A stretch of DNA of 64,000 bases, taken from Streptomyces griseoflavus (GTDB taxonomy: Bacteria; Actinomycetota; Actinomycetes; Streptomycetales; Streptomycetaceae). Each line of letters starts with the position of its first letter. Position 1 is the stretch's first letter. This document shows positions 24,998 through 32,777 of the stretch, piece after piece. The notes under the pieces were generated by a model, which saw only the letters and a program-made list of their open reading frames with translations, was not told the origin of the DNA and did not search any database. Made by a program: the position numbers and the translations under genes. The DNA is taken from NCBI RefSeq assembly GCF_014649995.1, contig NZ_BMUC01000003.1:248001-312000 (forward strand), written 5' to 3'.

Positions 24998-25918
24998 ATG
25001 AGCACCCCCACTGGGCCCGCGTCCGGCCTGCCAGTACGAATGCCGCGCCCCCGCCAGCCCGGGCGGCACCGCCGTCCCGAGCCGCTGACGGCTCCCGAGG
25101 ACGCGCCCGCGCTCGTCCTCGCCGTGCCGGGTGCGCCCAGCAGTGCCACCCGCTCGCTCGCCGAAGAGGTCGTGAGCATCGCCCGTTCCGAGCTGCCCGG
25201 TCTGGACGCCCGGATCGGCTACCTCGACGGTGACGGGGAGTCCCCCTCGCTGTCGGCCGTGCTCGCGCACGCGGCCGAGGAGCGCACGGCCCGTTTCGAG
25301 CAGGCCCGTGCCGCCGGTATGGACGTCAAGGAGCCCGACGGTCCCGTCGCCGTCGTCGTGCCCCTGCTGGCCGGCCCGGACAGCGCGCTGCTGCGCCAGG
25401 TCCGCCAGGCCGTGATGGACAGCAGGGTCGCCGCCGAGCTGACCGACGTGCTGGGTCCGCACCCGCTGCTCGCGGAGGCGCTGCACGTGCGGCTGTCGGA
25501 GGCCGGTCTGGCCCGCGCCGACCGTGCCCGGCTGTTCACCGTGGCGACCGCCGCGGACGGCATCATCCTCGCCTCCGTGGGCGGTGACGAGGCCGTGCAG
25601 GCGGCCGGGATCACCGGCATGCTGCTCGCCGCGCGCCTCGCCGTGCCGGTGATGGCGGCGGCCCTGGACCAGGAGGGTTCCATCGCCTCCGTGGCCGAGC
25701 AGCTGCGCGGCTCCGGTTCGCAGCAGCTGGCGCTCGCGCCGTACCTGATCGGCCCGGAGATCGACGCGAGCCTGCTCGAGGAGGCCGCGAGGGAGGCGGG
25801 CTGCTCCGCCGCCGAGGCGCTCGGCCCGTACCCGGCGATCGGCAAGCTGGCCCTGGCCAAGTACACGACCGCCCTGGGCATCGCCCCGCCGCAGGCGCAG
25901 AACACCCCGGCCCGCTGA
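24998..25918 (+). CDS. CbiX/sirohydrochlorin chelatase-like protein lacking metal ligands
   Basis: A 306-residue protein with two class II chelatase-like halves: LVLAVPGAPSSATRSLAEEV, PSLSAVLAH and VAVVVPLLAGPDSALLRQVRQAV, then LGPHPLLAEALHVRL. CbiX and SirB proteins insert cobalt or iron into sirohydrochlorin using His from an HGS motif and from a GYH motif; here those positions read PGA and GPD, so the normal metal ligands are gone. It may be a non-catalytic or differently acting homologue. No siroheme or cobalamin genes are adjacent. A basic, proline-rich N-terminus of about 35 residues precedes the fold. Confidence 0.7.
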   Translation: MSTPTGPASGLPVRMPRPRQPGRHRRPEPLTAPEDAPALVLAVPGAPSSATRSLAEEVVSIARSELPGLDARIGYLDGDGESPSLSAVLAHAAEERTARFEQARAAGMDVKEPDGPVAVVVPLLAGPDSALLRQVRQAVMDSRVAAELTDVLGPHPLLAEALHVRLSEAGLARADRARLFTVATAADGIILASVGGDEAVQAAGITGMLLAARLAVPVMAAALDQEGSIASVAEQLRGSGSQQLALAPYLIGPEIDASLLEEAAREAGCSAAEALGPYPAIGKLALAKYTTALGIAPPQAQNTPAR

Positions 25919-25946
25919 CGCGGACCCGGTTCACGCAGGACGCCGA

Positions 25947-25979
25947 AAGGGCCCGCTCCGGAAGACGGAGCGGGCCCTT
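25947..25979. terminator. Bidirectional terminator, CbiX-like / lactonase
   Basis: A perfect 14-bp stem AAGGGCCCGCTCCG (25947-25960) / CGGAGCGGGCCCTT (25966-25979) with the loop GAAGA, followed by TCGTCGTG. It closes both convergent genes. Confidence 0.88.
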
Positions 25980-25996
25980 CGTCGTGTCCGGCACGG

Positions 25997-27031
25997 TCAG
26001 CGGGTGACCACCACGCAGGACGCGGCCGGCACCGGGAGCGAGCCGCCGCGCCGCGGTACTCCCGTGTCCGGGTCGAGCGCGAACCAGGTCACGTCGCCGG
26101 AGCGCTCGTTGGCGACGTACAGGACGCCGTCGGCCACCGTGACGGCACGGGGCCAGTGGCCGCCGCAGGACACGGTGGTGAGCAAGGTGAGTGCCGCGCC
26201 CCGCTGCTCCACCGCGAACACGGACAGGACGTCCTCGCCACGGGTCGCGGTCCACAGGAAGCGCCCGTCGTCCGAGACGGCCACGCCGGAGGGGTAGGCG
26301 TCGCCCGCCGGGGCGCCGGGCAGCACCGGGACCTCGGCCAGCGGCTTCAGTACGCCGACGGCGGCGTCCCAGCGGCAGACGACGAGGGTCGGGGCGAGTT
26401 CGTTGAGGACGTACGCGTGCGAACCGCCGGGGTGGAAGGCGAGGTGCCGCGGTCCCGAGCCCGGGCGCAGGGCGGTCTCCCGGTGCGGCGCGAGGGTGCC
26501 GCCGGCCGGCGCGTACACCCGCACCGAGTCCGTGCCGAGGTCGACGCCGACCGCCCAGCGGCCGCTCGGGTCGGGTTGGATCTGGTGGGCGTGGGGTCCC
26601 TGCTGACGCTGCGGATGGGGGCCGGAACCGCTGTGCCGGAGGACTCCGGAGACCGACCGGGCGAGGGTGCCGTCCTCGCGGACCGGGACGGCGCTGATAC
26701 TGCCGGAGCCGTAGTTCGCGGTGAGGAGGTGCCCGGCGAAGAGGCTGAGGTGGGTCGGTCCGCTGCCGTCCACCGGGACCTCGCGCCCGGCCGGCCGCGG
26801 TCCGTCACCGGTGACGTGGAACGCTGCCACGGCGCCCTCAGCCGTCTCACTGACCGCGTACAGGGTGCGGCCGTCGGCCGACAGGGTCAGCCAGGACGGG
26901 TCGGGTACGGCGTCCAGGACGCCCAGAGGGGTCAGCGCGCCGCTGCCGGGGGCGACGGCTGCGGTGACGATGCCCGGGCCTCCCGCCGCCGTGAACGACC
27001 CGATGAACGCCCGCCGTCTGCCGTCCGTCAC
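25997..27031 (-). CDS. Lactonase family seven-bladed propeller protein
   Basis: A 344-residue protein of the YbhE/6-phosphogluconolactonase-like family. Blades are recognisable from repeats such as PSWLTLSADGRTLYAVSE, GPTHLSLFAGHLLTANYG and PSGVAVSDDGRFLWTATR, with HAHQIQPDPSGR in the middle, a family hallmark. It may hydrolyse 6-phosphogluconolactone or a carboxymuconolactone in the cytoplasm. GTG 27031 is chosen because AGGAGAGGGG precedes it. It converges with the CbiX-like gene and lies downstream of the second FUSC gene on the same strand. Confidence 0.85.
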   Translation of the reverse strand: MTDGRRRAFIGSFTAAGGPGIVTAAVAPGSGALTPLGVLDAVPDPSWLTLSADGRTLYAVSETAEGAVAAFHVTGDGPRPAGREVPVDGSGPTHLSLFAGHLLTANYGSGSISAVPVREDGTLARSVSGVLRHSGSGPHPQRQQGPHAHQIQPDPSGRWAVGVDLGTDSVRVYAPAGGTLAPHRETALRPGSGPRHLAFHPGGSHAYVLNELAPTLVVCRWDAAVGVLKPLAEVPVLPGAPAGDAYPSGVAVSDDGRFLWTATRGEDVLSVFAVEQRGAALTLLTTVSCGGHWPRAVTVADGVLYVANERSGDVTWFALDPDTGVPRRGGSLPVPAASCVVVTR

Positions 27032-27116
27032 GGCTGTCCCCTCTCCTGCGATGCCGACCGGGGGTGACGGTAACAGCCGATCACCCACGGTCCGGGGCCG
27101 GAGGGGTGTGTCCGCG

Positions 27117-28634
27117 TCAGGCTCCGAGCAGCGGGGAACGGGACGGCGTGCGCAGGGGTGCGGCGAGTTCGGCGAGGGCGCGCTCCAGGCCGTGGAGGTG
27201 GGCGAGGGCGGGTCCGGCCTCCGCCGGGGCGGTCCGTACCTCGATGTCGCGGCCTCCGGTGAGCGCCTCGACGGCGGCCTCCACCCGCCGGCAGGCGGCG
27301 GTCAGCCGGGCGTCGTGCGAGGCCTCGGGGTCGGCGGCGACGGCGACGAGGCCGCGGATCTCGCGGGCGCAGTCGTCGAGCAGGCCGAGCACCCGGCGGG
27401 CGCGCCGCTTCCGGCCGAGCACCGGGTTCAGCGGGTGCACCAGCGGGGCCACGGACAGGCGCACCCGGGCCAGCAGCTGCTCCAGCTCCGCCACCGCCGG
27501 CGCCGGGTCGGCGTCCGCGGCTCCGGCCAGCCGCGCGGCGGCCTGCGCGGTGCACGTGTGGACGCAGCGCAGCGCCCGCTGGATCCAGACGTCCGTGATG
27601 CTGTGCGTGGTCACGGGCAGGACGAACGCCACCGCCAGCGCGGCGCCGAGCGCGCCGACGCCGGTCTCCACCAGCCGCAGGGCCAGCAGGCCGGGGGTGA
27701 GGACGCCCAGCAGGCCGTAGAGCATGGCGGCGAGCACGGTCACCCAGAGCATCATCCAGGTGTAGGACACGGCGGCCGTGTAGAAGATGCCGAAGACGCA
27801 GACGGCGACGACCAGGGCCGTGAGCGGCCCGTCGCCGTGGGCGGGGACGGCGACGAGGAGCGCGAGCCCGATGCCGATGAAGGTGCCCAGCACGCGCCGG
27901 AAGCCGCGTACCAGGGTCTCGCCGCGTGAGGTGGTGTTGACGAAGACCCACCAGGCGGCGCCGACCGCCCAGTACCAGCGCTGTCCGGACACCAGCTGGC
28001 CGACGACCAGGGCGAAGCCCGCTCCGGCGGTCGCCTGGACGGCCTGGCGGGTGGTGACCCGGGCCAGTCCGGTGCCGGCGGGTGGCGCCGGCACGACGGG
28101 CGGGGGCAGCCGGCGCTCGTAGCACCACGCTCCGAACCGCACCGAGGCGGCGGCGAGCACGGACAGCAGGACGGAGGCGTACAGCTCGGGCAGCTGGTCC
28201 GGCGTCGTGTGCAGGAACTGCGCGGCGAAATACGTCATGAACGCGAAGACCCCGAGGCTGTGCCCGCGGGGGCCCCAGCGCCGCGCGTACACGCCGAGAC
28301 CGACCACGGCGAGGAAGGTGAGGTCGCGGGCGACCGGCTGGTCGTGGAGCAGGGCCGCGGCGGCGAGGACGGGCAGGCCGGCGGCGGGCAGCAGCGCGGT
28401 GGTGACGGCCTGTCCGCGCACGGTGGCGTCGGTGACGGTGAACAGGGCGAGCAGCGCGGCGAGCCCGCCGGTGACGACACCGGTGAGGGTGTGCCCGGCG
28501 AGACCGCAGACGACGACGGCCAGCCCGATGCCGGGCACGGCCCGCGCCGCGAAGCGCAGCCGTACCCGGCCCGGGTCCGGGGCCATGAACACCCTCGTCA
28601 GCACTGCTCGCCGCCCCCTGAGATCTCGTGGCAT
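27117..28634 (-). CDS. FUSC family membrane protein (second copy)
   Basis: A 505-residue membrane protein with two hydrophobic clusters (about residues 30-165 and 205-345) and a C-terminal helical cytoplasmic domain. GQRWYWAVGAAWWVFVNTTSRGETLVRGFRRVLGTFIGIG is the FUSC-type signature in the second cluster. It resembles the protein at 6877-8544 only in fold; its MarR partner is absent and it is divergent from an Lrp/AsnC regulator instead. It probably exports an aromatic or amphipathic acid. The start is ATG 28634. Confidence 0.82.
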   Translation of the reverse strand: MPRDLRGRRAVLTRVFMAPDPGRVRLRFAARAVPGIGLAVVVCGLAGHTLTGVVTGGLAALLALFTVTDATVRGQAVTTALLPAAGLPVLAAAALLHDQPVARDLTFLAVVGLGVYARRWGPRGHSLGVFAFMTYFAAQFLHTTPDQLPELYASVLLSVLAAASVRFGAWCYERRLPPPVVPAPPAGTGLARVTTRQAVQATAGAGFALVVGQLVSGQRWYWAVGAAWWVFVNTTSRGETLVRGFRRVLGTFIGIGLALLVAVPAHGDGPLTALVVAVCVFGIFYTAAVSYTWMMLWVTVLAAMLYGLLGVLTPGLLALRLVETGVGALGAALAVAFVLPVTTHSITDVWIQRALRCVHTCTAQAAARLAGAADADPAPAVAELEQLLARVRLSVAPLVHPLNPVLGRKRRARRVLGLLDDCAREIRGLVAVAADPEASHDARLTAACRRVEAAVEALTGGRDIEVRTAPAEAGPALAHLHGLERALAELAAPLRTPSRSPLLGA

Positions 28635-28659
28635 GAGAAAGGCGCCGCGGTGGTCCGCA

Positions 28660-28777
28660 GCGCCATTGACGTCTCCATATCAGCATCTCCGCCGCCAGTG
28701 GCTCAACAGGCTCTCGCCAGGCTGCGCCATTGGTACAGTGCTCGCGGCATTCCTCCGGCCATCGCCGTGCCAATGGC
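28660..28777. promoter_or_regulatory. Repeated GCCATTG boxes between FUSC and Lrp genes
   Basis: GCGCCATTG occurs at 28660-28668 and 28724-28732, and CCAATGGC, its inverse core, at 28770-28777. Copies two and three form an inverted repeat across about 37 bases. Multiple spaced sites fit an octameric Lrp-type regulator. The AT-rich stretch GACGTCTCCATATCAG near 28668-28683 may hold a promoter. Confidence 0.4.
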
Positions 28778-28797
28778 CGACACCGGGACGGGACCCC

Positions 28798-29274
28798 ATG
28801 GCCGTCGACGAGCTCGACACCCGCATCCTGCGGCTGCTGCTGGAGCAGCCGCGCACCAGCGTGCGCGAGTACGCGCGGATCCTCGGGGTCGCCCGCGGCA
28901 CGCTGCAGGCCCGGCTCGACCGGATGGAGCGCGAGGGTGTGATCACCGGCACCGGCCCGGCCCTCTCCCCCGCCGCGCTGGGCCACCCCGTGCTGGCGTT
29001 CGTGCACATCGAGGTCACCCAGGGGCATCTGGACGAGGTGGGCGACGCCCTGGCGGCCGTGCCGGAGATCGTGGAGGCCTTCTCCATCACCGGCGGCGGG
29101 GACCTGCTGACCCGGGTCGTGGCGCGTGACAACGCCCACCTGGAGGACGTGATCCAGAAGCTGATCAGCTTGCCGGGAGTGGTCCGCACCCGCAGTGAGG
29201 TGGCGCTGCGCGAGCGGGTGCCGCACCGGCTGCTGCCGCTGGTGGAGTCGGTCGGCCGGACGGTGCGCAGGTGA
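28798..29274 (+). CDS. Lrp/AsnC family transcriptional regulator
   Basis: A 158-residue one-component regulator: an N-terminal HTH (LDTRILRLLLEQPRTSVREYARILGVARGTLQARLDRMEREGVI) joined to a RAM ligand domain (VLAFVHIEVTQGHLDEVGDALAAVPEIVEAFSITGGGDLLTRVVARD). Members bind amino acids or related small molecules and often control divergent transporters. It is divergent from the FUSC gene, with repeated boxes between, and 19 bp upstream of the HAD gene, so both neighbours are candidate targets. ATG 28798 has a GGGA element upstream. Confidence 0.9.
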   Translation: MAVDELDTRILRLLLEQPRTSVREYARILGVARGTLQARLDRMEREGVITGTGPALSPAALGHPVLAFVHIEVTQGHLDEVGDALAAVPEIVEAFSITGGGDLLTRVVARDNAHLEDVIQKLISLPGVVRTRSEVALRERVPHRLLPLVESVGRTVRR

Positions 29275-29293
29275 ACCCTGCGATCATGTCCCC

Positions 29294-29989
29294 ATGAGCA
29301 CCCTCGATGGCCTCTCGGTCCTCTTCGATCTCGACGGAACGCTGGTGGACAGCGAGCCGAACTACTACGAGGCGAGCCGGCGCACGCTCGCCGAGTACGG
29401 GGTCCCGGAGTTCACCTGGGCCGAGCACGAGCGGTACGTCGGCATCAGCACACGCGAGACGGTCGCCGACTGGCGCCGGCGGTACGGGCTGTCCGCCCCG
29501 GCGGAGGAACTGGTCGAGGTGAAGAACCGCCACTACCTGAAGCTGGCCGGCGCCTCGACCCGGGTGTTCCCCGAGATGCGCGCGTTCGTCGGACTGCTGG
29601 CGGCGGAGGGGGTGCCGATGGCCGTGGCGTCGGGTTCGACGACGGAGGCGATCGGCGCGATCCTGGCCGGCACGGGGCTGGACTCGCACCTGCGGACCGT
29701 GGTCTCGGCCGACGAGGTCCCCCACGGCAAACCCGCTCCCGATGTCTTCCTGGAGGCGGCGCGCAGACTCGGCGCGGATCCGGCCCACTGCGTAGTGGTC
29801 GAGGACGCGGCCCCCGGCGCCGCCGCCGCGCACGCCGCCGGGATGCGCTGCATCGCGATCCCCTATGTCGCCGCGCAGACCGACGCGCCGGAGTTCGCCG
29901 CCGCCGACCTCCTGGTGCGGGGCGGGCAGGCGGCGTTCACGGCGCGGGCGGCGCACGCCTGGCTGGCGGAGTCCGCCCGCCGCCCCTGA
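29294..29989 (+). CDS. HAD superfamily phosphatase (beta-phosphoglucomutase-like)
   Basis: A 231-residue HAD hydrolase: motif I FDLDGTLVDSEPNYY at about residue 11 with the Asp nucleophile, motif II VASGSTTEAI, motif III with Lys in VPHGKPAPDVF, and motif IV VVVEDAAPGAAAAHAAGM. The helical cap between motifs I and II makes it subfamily IA, like phosphoglycolate phosphatases and beta-phosphoglucomutases. The substrate is unknown. ATG 29294 is 19 bp from the Lrp stop, so the two genes probably share a transcript. Confidence 0.88.
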   Translation: MSTLDGLSVLFDLDGTLVDSEPNYYEASRRTLAEYGVPEFTWAEHERYVGISTRETVADWRRRYGLSAPAEELVEVKNRHYLKLAGASTRVFPEMRAFVGLLAAEGVPMAVASGSTTEAIGAILAGTGLDSHLRTVVSADEVPHGKPAPDVFLEAARRLGADPAHCVVVEDAAPGAAAAHAAGMRCIAIPYVAAQTDAPEFAAADLLVRGGQAAFTARAAHAWLAESARRP

Positions 29990-30576
29990 CCGCCGGCGCC
30001 CGTCCAGCGCCTCCCGGCGAACGGCCGGAACCGGTCACCCGGGGGCGCTGACGTCTCCGACGCGCCCCGTCACCCGCTTCGCCGGCCTGACGCCCGGTCA
30101 TGCGCGGGACGCCCCACCGGAACAGGGCACGATCCGCTGCCCTCCCTCACCCGCGTGCCGGGCGGCCCGCCGCACTTCACCCCGGACGGCATCGAACTGG
30201 CCCCCTTCGCCGAAAGGGCCGAGGCCCCCCGCACGTCCACCTCCGGCGCTCCGGACCGCGTGTGATCTTCGGCACGCCGGACTCCGGTGTCGCCCGCCCC
30301 GCCCGGGCGGACGGCGTCACCCTGCTGGACGAGATCTGGGCCGGCGCCCCCCTGCCGCGGCAAGGAAGCGCTGGTCAGGCGCGTGCGGACGGTGGTGGAC
30401 AACGGGGTGCGGGCCGGTCCGCTGCGACCGGCCGACGGCGCCGGGGTGGTGAGCACGGCCCGGCGGGCCGCCCGCGCCCGCTGAACGCGTCCGGAAATTC
30501 TTTCCCGAAACGGTGACTGTCTCGCGTCCGGAGTCCGTACTTCCTGCTGTTGGGCCGTTCGATCCCAGGAGGCACG
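29990..30576 (+). other. 587-bp gap without an intact gene; possible gene remnant
   Basis: No complete gene is supported here. Parts between about 30139 and 30480 have coding-like G/C third positions in short open stretches that switch frame and end early: one reads VPGGPPHFTPDGIELAPF and stops at about 30264, and another reads ADGVTLLDEIWAGAPLP. This looks like a decayed gene with frameshifts, but I do not recognise the family. The last 90 bases (CTTTCCCGAAACGG region) probably hold the promoter of the DUF4142 gene. Confidence 0.3.
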
Positions 30577-31326
30577 ATGCGCATCTCGCGCAGCACGGCA
30601 GGAACCGCGTTCGTGGGCGGAGCCATGATCCTCACCCTCACCGCGCTCGCCTATCCCACCATGCTGGGCGTCCAGAACACATCGACCAAGCCGGACCGGG
30701 TGGTGGCCAACACCAACTACGGCCCGCTGACCGAGGCGGACCGCGACTTCGTGGTCAAGGTCCGCGCGGCCGGGCTGTGGGAACACCCCCTGGGACTGCT
30801 GGCGATGGAGCGGGGCACGACGCCGGAAATGAAGGAGGCGGGCGAGCACCTGGTCGTCGGTCACGGACGGCTCGACGCGTCCTGCCGCAAGATCTCCCTG
30901 GAGCTCGGCATCACGCTGCCGAACCAGGCCTCACCGCAGCAGCAGGGTTTCGTGGAGACCATCAGGGCCACCACCGGCAAGGAGTTCGACTCCACGGCGG
31001 TGAACATCATGCGCGTGACGCACGGGCAGATCTTCCCCGCCATCGCCAACATCCGGGCCAACACCAGGAACACCCTCGTGCGGCAGCTCGCCGACCAGGC
31101 CAACGACACGGTGCTCGACCACATCACGGTGCTGGAGAAGACAGGGCTGGTCAACCACGAGCAGGTCAACTTCCAGCAGACCAGCCCACCCAAGATGCCG
31201 GCGGAGCAGGTGACCCCGCCGGCGCCGCAGGCGGGCGCGCCGGTCCTGGTGCTGGAGATCCCCGAGGCGCTGAAGGACCTCAACACGGTCTCCCCGGCCC
31301 CCTCACCGTCCTCGACGGTCAAGTAG
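30577..31326 (+). CDS. DUF4142 exported protein
   Basis: A 249-residue protein with an N-terminal signal or membrane anchor (STAGTAFVGGAMILTLTALAYPTML). The body is a helical DUF4142 domain: LTEADRDFVVKVRAAGLWEHPLGLLAMERGTTPEMKEAGEHLVVGH, then RVTHGQIFPAIANIRANTRNTLVRQLADQAND. DUF4142 has a ferritin-like four-helix fold and unknown function. The C-terminal 50 residues are Pro/Ala-rich, possibly spanning the cell wall. ATG 30577 follows CAGGAGG by 4 bases. It converges with the LysR-like gene. Confidence 0.82.
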   Translation: MRISRSTAGTAFVGGAMILTLTALAYPTMLGVQNTSTKPDRVVANTNYGPLTEADRDFVVKVRAAGLWEHPLGLLAMERGTTPEMKEAGEHLVVGHGRLDASCRKISLELGITLPNQASPQQQGFVETIRATTGKEFDSTAVNIMRVTHGQIFPAIANIRANTRNTLVRQLADQANDTVLDHITVLEKTGLVNHEQVNFQQTSPPKMPAEQVTPPAPQAGAPVLVLEIPEALKDLNTVSPAPSPSSTVK

Positions 31327-31343
31327 GGAGTCGAGCCCGACGG

Positions 31344-32120
31344 TCACGATCCGCGGCGGGGCCTGCCCCGCCGCGGGTTCTTCGTGGTGCCCCCGCCGCC
31401 CGGGCCGCGGCCGCCGGACCTGCCGCTCCCCCGGGACGCGCCGGGCTGCTGCCGGCGCCGGCCGGCGGCGTCGGTCCGCTCGCGCTTCTTCTCCGGCGCC
31501 TGCTGCTGCGGGCGGCCGCGCGTGCTGTTGACGGTGCGGCCGCGGACGATCCCGATGAAGTCCTCCACCCGGTCCGTCGTCGCCGCCTCCGGCCAGGCCA
31601 GCGCCACGGCCGACTCGGGAGCCGCTTCGAGCGGCCGGTGGGTGAGGTCCTTGCGGTGGTGGAGGCGGGCGAGGGACAGCGGTACCACGAGCACACCGAT
31701 CCCGGCCGCGACCAGTTCGATCGCGTCCGCCGTGGTGGCGGGCCGTTCCAGCGCGGGCCGGCCGGGCAGGCGCTCCCAGTCGAGCACGTCGTCGAGGGGG
31801 TGCAGGACGATCTCGTCGGCCAGGTCCTCCGGGGTGACCGCGTCGACGGCCGTGACCAGGTGGTCCTTCGGCACCACGACGACCGTCCGCTCGGTGTAGA
31901 GGGGGATCGCGCTCAGCACCGTACGGTCGACGGGCAGCCGGACGAGACCCGCGTCGGCGTCGCCGCCCAGCAGCAGTGCCTGCGCCGTGGCCGCGGGCAC
32001 CTGGGTGAGGTCCAGCGGAACGTCGGGCAGCCGCTCGTTCCAGACGCGCACCCATTTGCCGGGCATCACGCCGGGTACGTACACGAGCCGGAACGAGGGG
32101 GGGACTTCCGAGCCTGTCAC
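31344..32120 (-). CDS. LysR substrate-binding domain protein without HTH
   Basis: A 258-residue protein. Residues 8-200 form a LysR-type effector domain (FRLVYVPGVMPGKWVRVWNERLPDVPLDL ... VVVPKDHLVTAVDAVTPEDLADE ... LVAAGIGVLVVPLSLARL), but no N-terminal winged helix exists, and the upstream sequence cannot encode one. The last 55 residues are strongly basic and Gly/Arg/Gln-rich (GRPQQQAPEKKRER, RRGRPRRGS), as in nucleic-acid-binding tails. GTG 32120 overlaps the palindrome 32119-32130. It is divergent from DUF5997, 58 bp away, which may supply the missing DNA-binding part. Confidence 0.8.
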   Translation of the reverse strand: MTGSEVPPSFRLVYVPGVMPGKWVRVWNERLPDVPLDLTQVPAATAQALLLGGDADAGLVRLPVDRTVLSAIPLYTERTVVVVPKDHLVTAVDAVTPEDLADEIVLHPLDDVLDWERLPGRPALERPATTADAIELVAAGIGVLVVPLSLARLHHRKDLTHRPLEAAPESAVALAWPEAATTDRVEDFIGIVRGRTVNSTRGRPQQQAPEKKRERTDAAGRRRQQPGASRGSGRSGGRGPGGGGTTKNPRRGRPRRGS

Positions 32121-32130
32121 CTGGCCAGGT
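32119..32130. promoter_or_regulatory. 12-bp palindrome at the LysR-like start
   Basis: ACCTGGCCAGGT is a perfect palindrome covering the first bases of the LysR-like start codon and its upstream side. In a 58-bp divergent region it is a good operator candidate. Chance cannot be excluded for a 12-mer in GC-rich DNA. Confidence 0.45.
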
Positions 32131-32165
32131 TACCGGCCGTGGTCGGCGGTCGCGCACGCGCTCGA

Positions 32166-32171
32166 TACCCT
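32166..32171 (+). promoter_or_regulatory. -10 box of a leaderless DUF5997 transcript
   Basis: TACCCT stands 7 bases before ATG 32179 and no ribosome-binding site is present, so DUF5997 is probably translated from a leaderless mRNA. Confidence 0.45.
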
Positions 32172-32178
32172 GGACGCC

Positions 32179-32571
32179 ATGACGCAACACCAGAGCACCC
32201 AGACGATGAAGCCCGCGACCGCGGCGAAGAAGCTGGGTGTGTACCTCGAGGCCACCCCCGACGATTTCCGGGAGGGTGTCGTCTCACGCGCCGAGCTGAA
32301 CGCGCTCCAGGCGGACCCGCCGCAGTGGCTGCGGGACCTGCGCCGCGACGGTCCGCACCCCCGGCCGGTGGTCGCGGCGAAGCTGGGCGTGTCCATCGCC
32401 GGTCTCGCGCGCGCGGGAGTCACCGAGGCCCTCACCACCGAGCAGATCGAGACGCTCAAGCAGGAGCGCCCCGAGTGGCTCGAGCGGGAGCGTGCCACCC
32501 AGGCCGACGTCCGCAAGGAAGCGGCCCGCATCAAGAAGCGGAACGCCGAGCGCGCCCAACGGGACGGCTGA
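32179..32571 (+). CDS. DUF5997 family protein
   Basis: A 130-residue helical, basic protein of DUF5997. AAKKLGVYLEATPDDFREGVVSRAELNALQADPPQWLRDLRRDGPHPRPVVAAKLGVSIAGLARAGVTEALTTEQIETL contains two short helix-turn-helix-like units, and the C-terminus is a charged helix (RKEAARIKKRNAERAQRDG). Function is unknown; the Lys/Arg content fits DNA or RNA binding. It is divergent from the HTH-less LysR-like gene; I recall the pairing as common in Streptomyces, which would support a shared function. A large compound hairpin follows the stop. Confidence 0.8.
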   Translation: MTQHQSTQTMKPATAAKKLGVYLEATPDDFREGVVSRAELNALQADPPQWLRDLRRDGPHPRPVVAAKLGVSIAGLARAGVTEALTTEQIETLKQERPEWLERERATQADVRKEAARIKKRNAERAQRDG

Positions 32572-32667
32572 CCCTTCCCGCGCCCCGGACGCCCCCGGCC
32601 GGTTCTCCCGGTCCCGGGGGCGTCGGCGTCTCCGGGACCGGGAGAACGCGCCGCCCCGCGGGAAGGG
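32572..32667 (+). terminator. Compound nested inverted repeat after DUF5997
   Basis: The outer arms CCCTTCCCGCG (32572-32582) and CGCGGGAAGGG (32657-32667) enclose a perfect 16-bp inner stem, GTTCTCCCGGTCCCGG (32602-32617) against 32632-32647, with a 14-base loop. It starts at the base after the stop codon and can form a cruciform-like structure of 96 bases. Confidence 0.7.
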
Positions 32668-32777
32668 GCCGCAAACGCCAGCCCGCGCCACCCTTCCGGT
32701 GGCCGGGAACATCCACGAGCATGGCCCGTACCGCACGCGCCCGCAGCGGCGCGGCCGACCGCGCCCGGGGTGGGGAC

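Noticed and set aside
30513-32720. Long plus-strand open frame leading into the hypothetical gene at 32778
   Set aside because: It runs through the DUF4142 gene, the antisense of the LysR-like gene and DUF5997 in the wrong frame; only the last part is coding-like.
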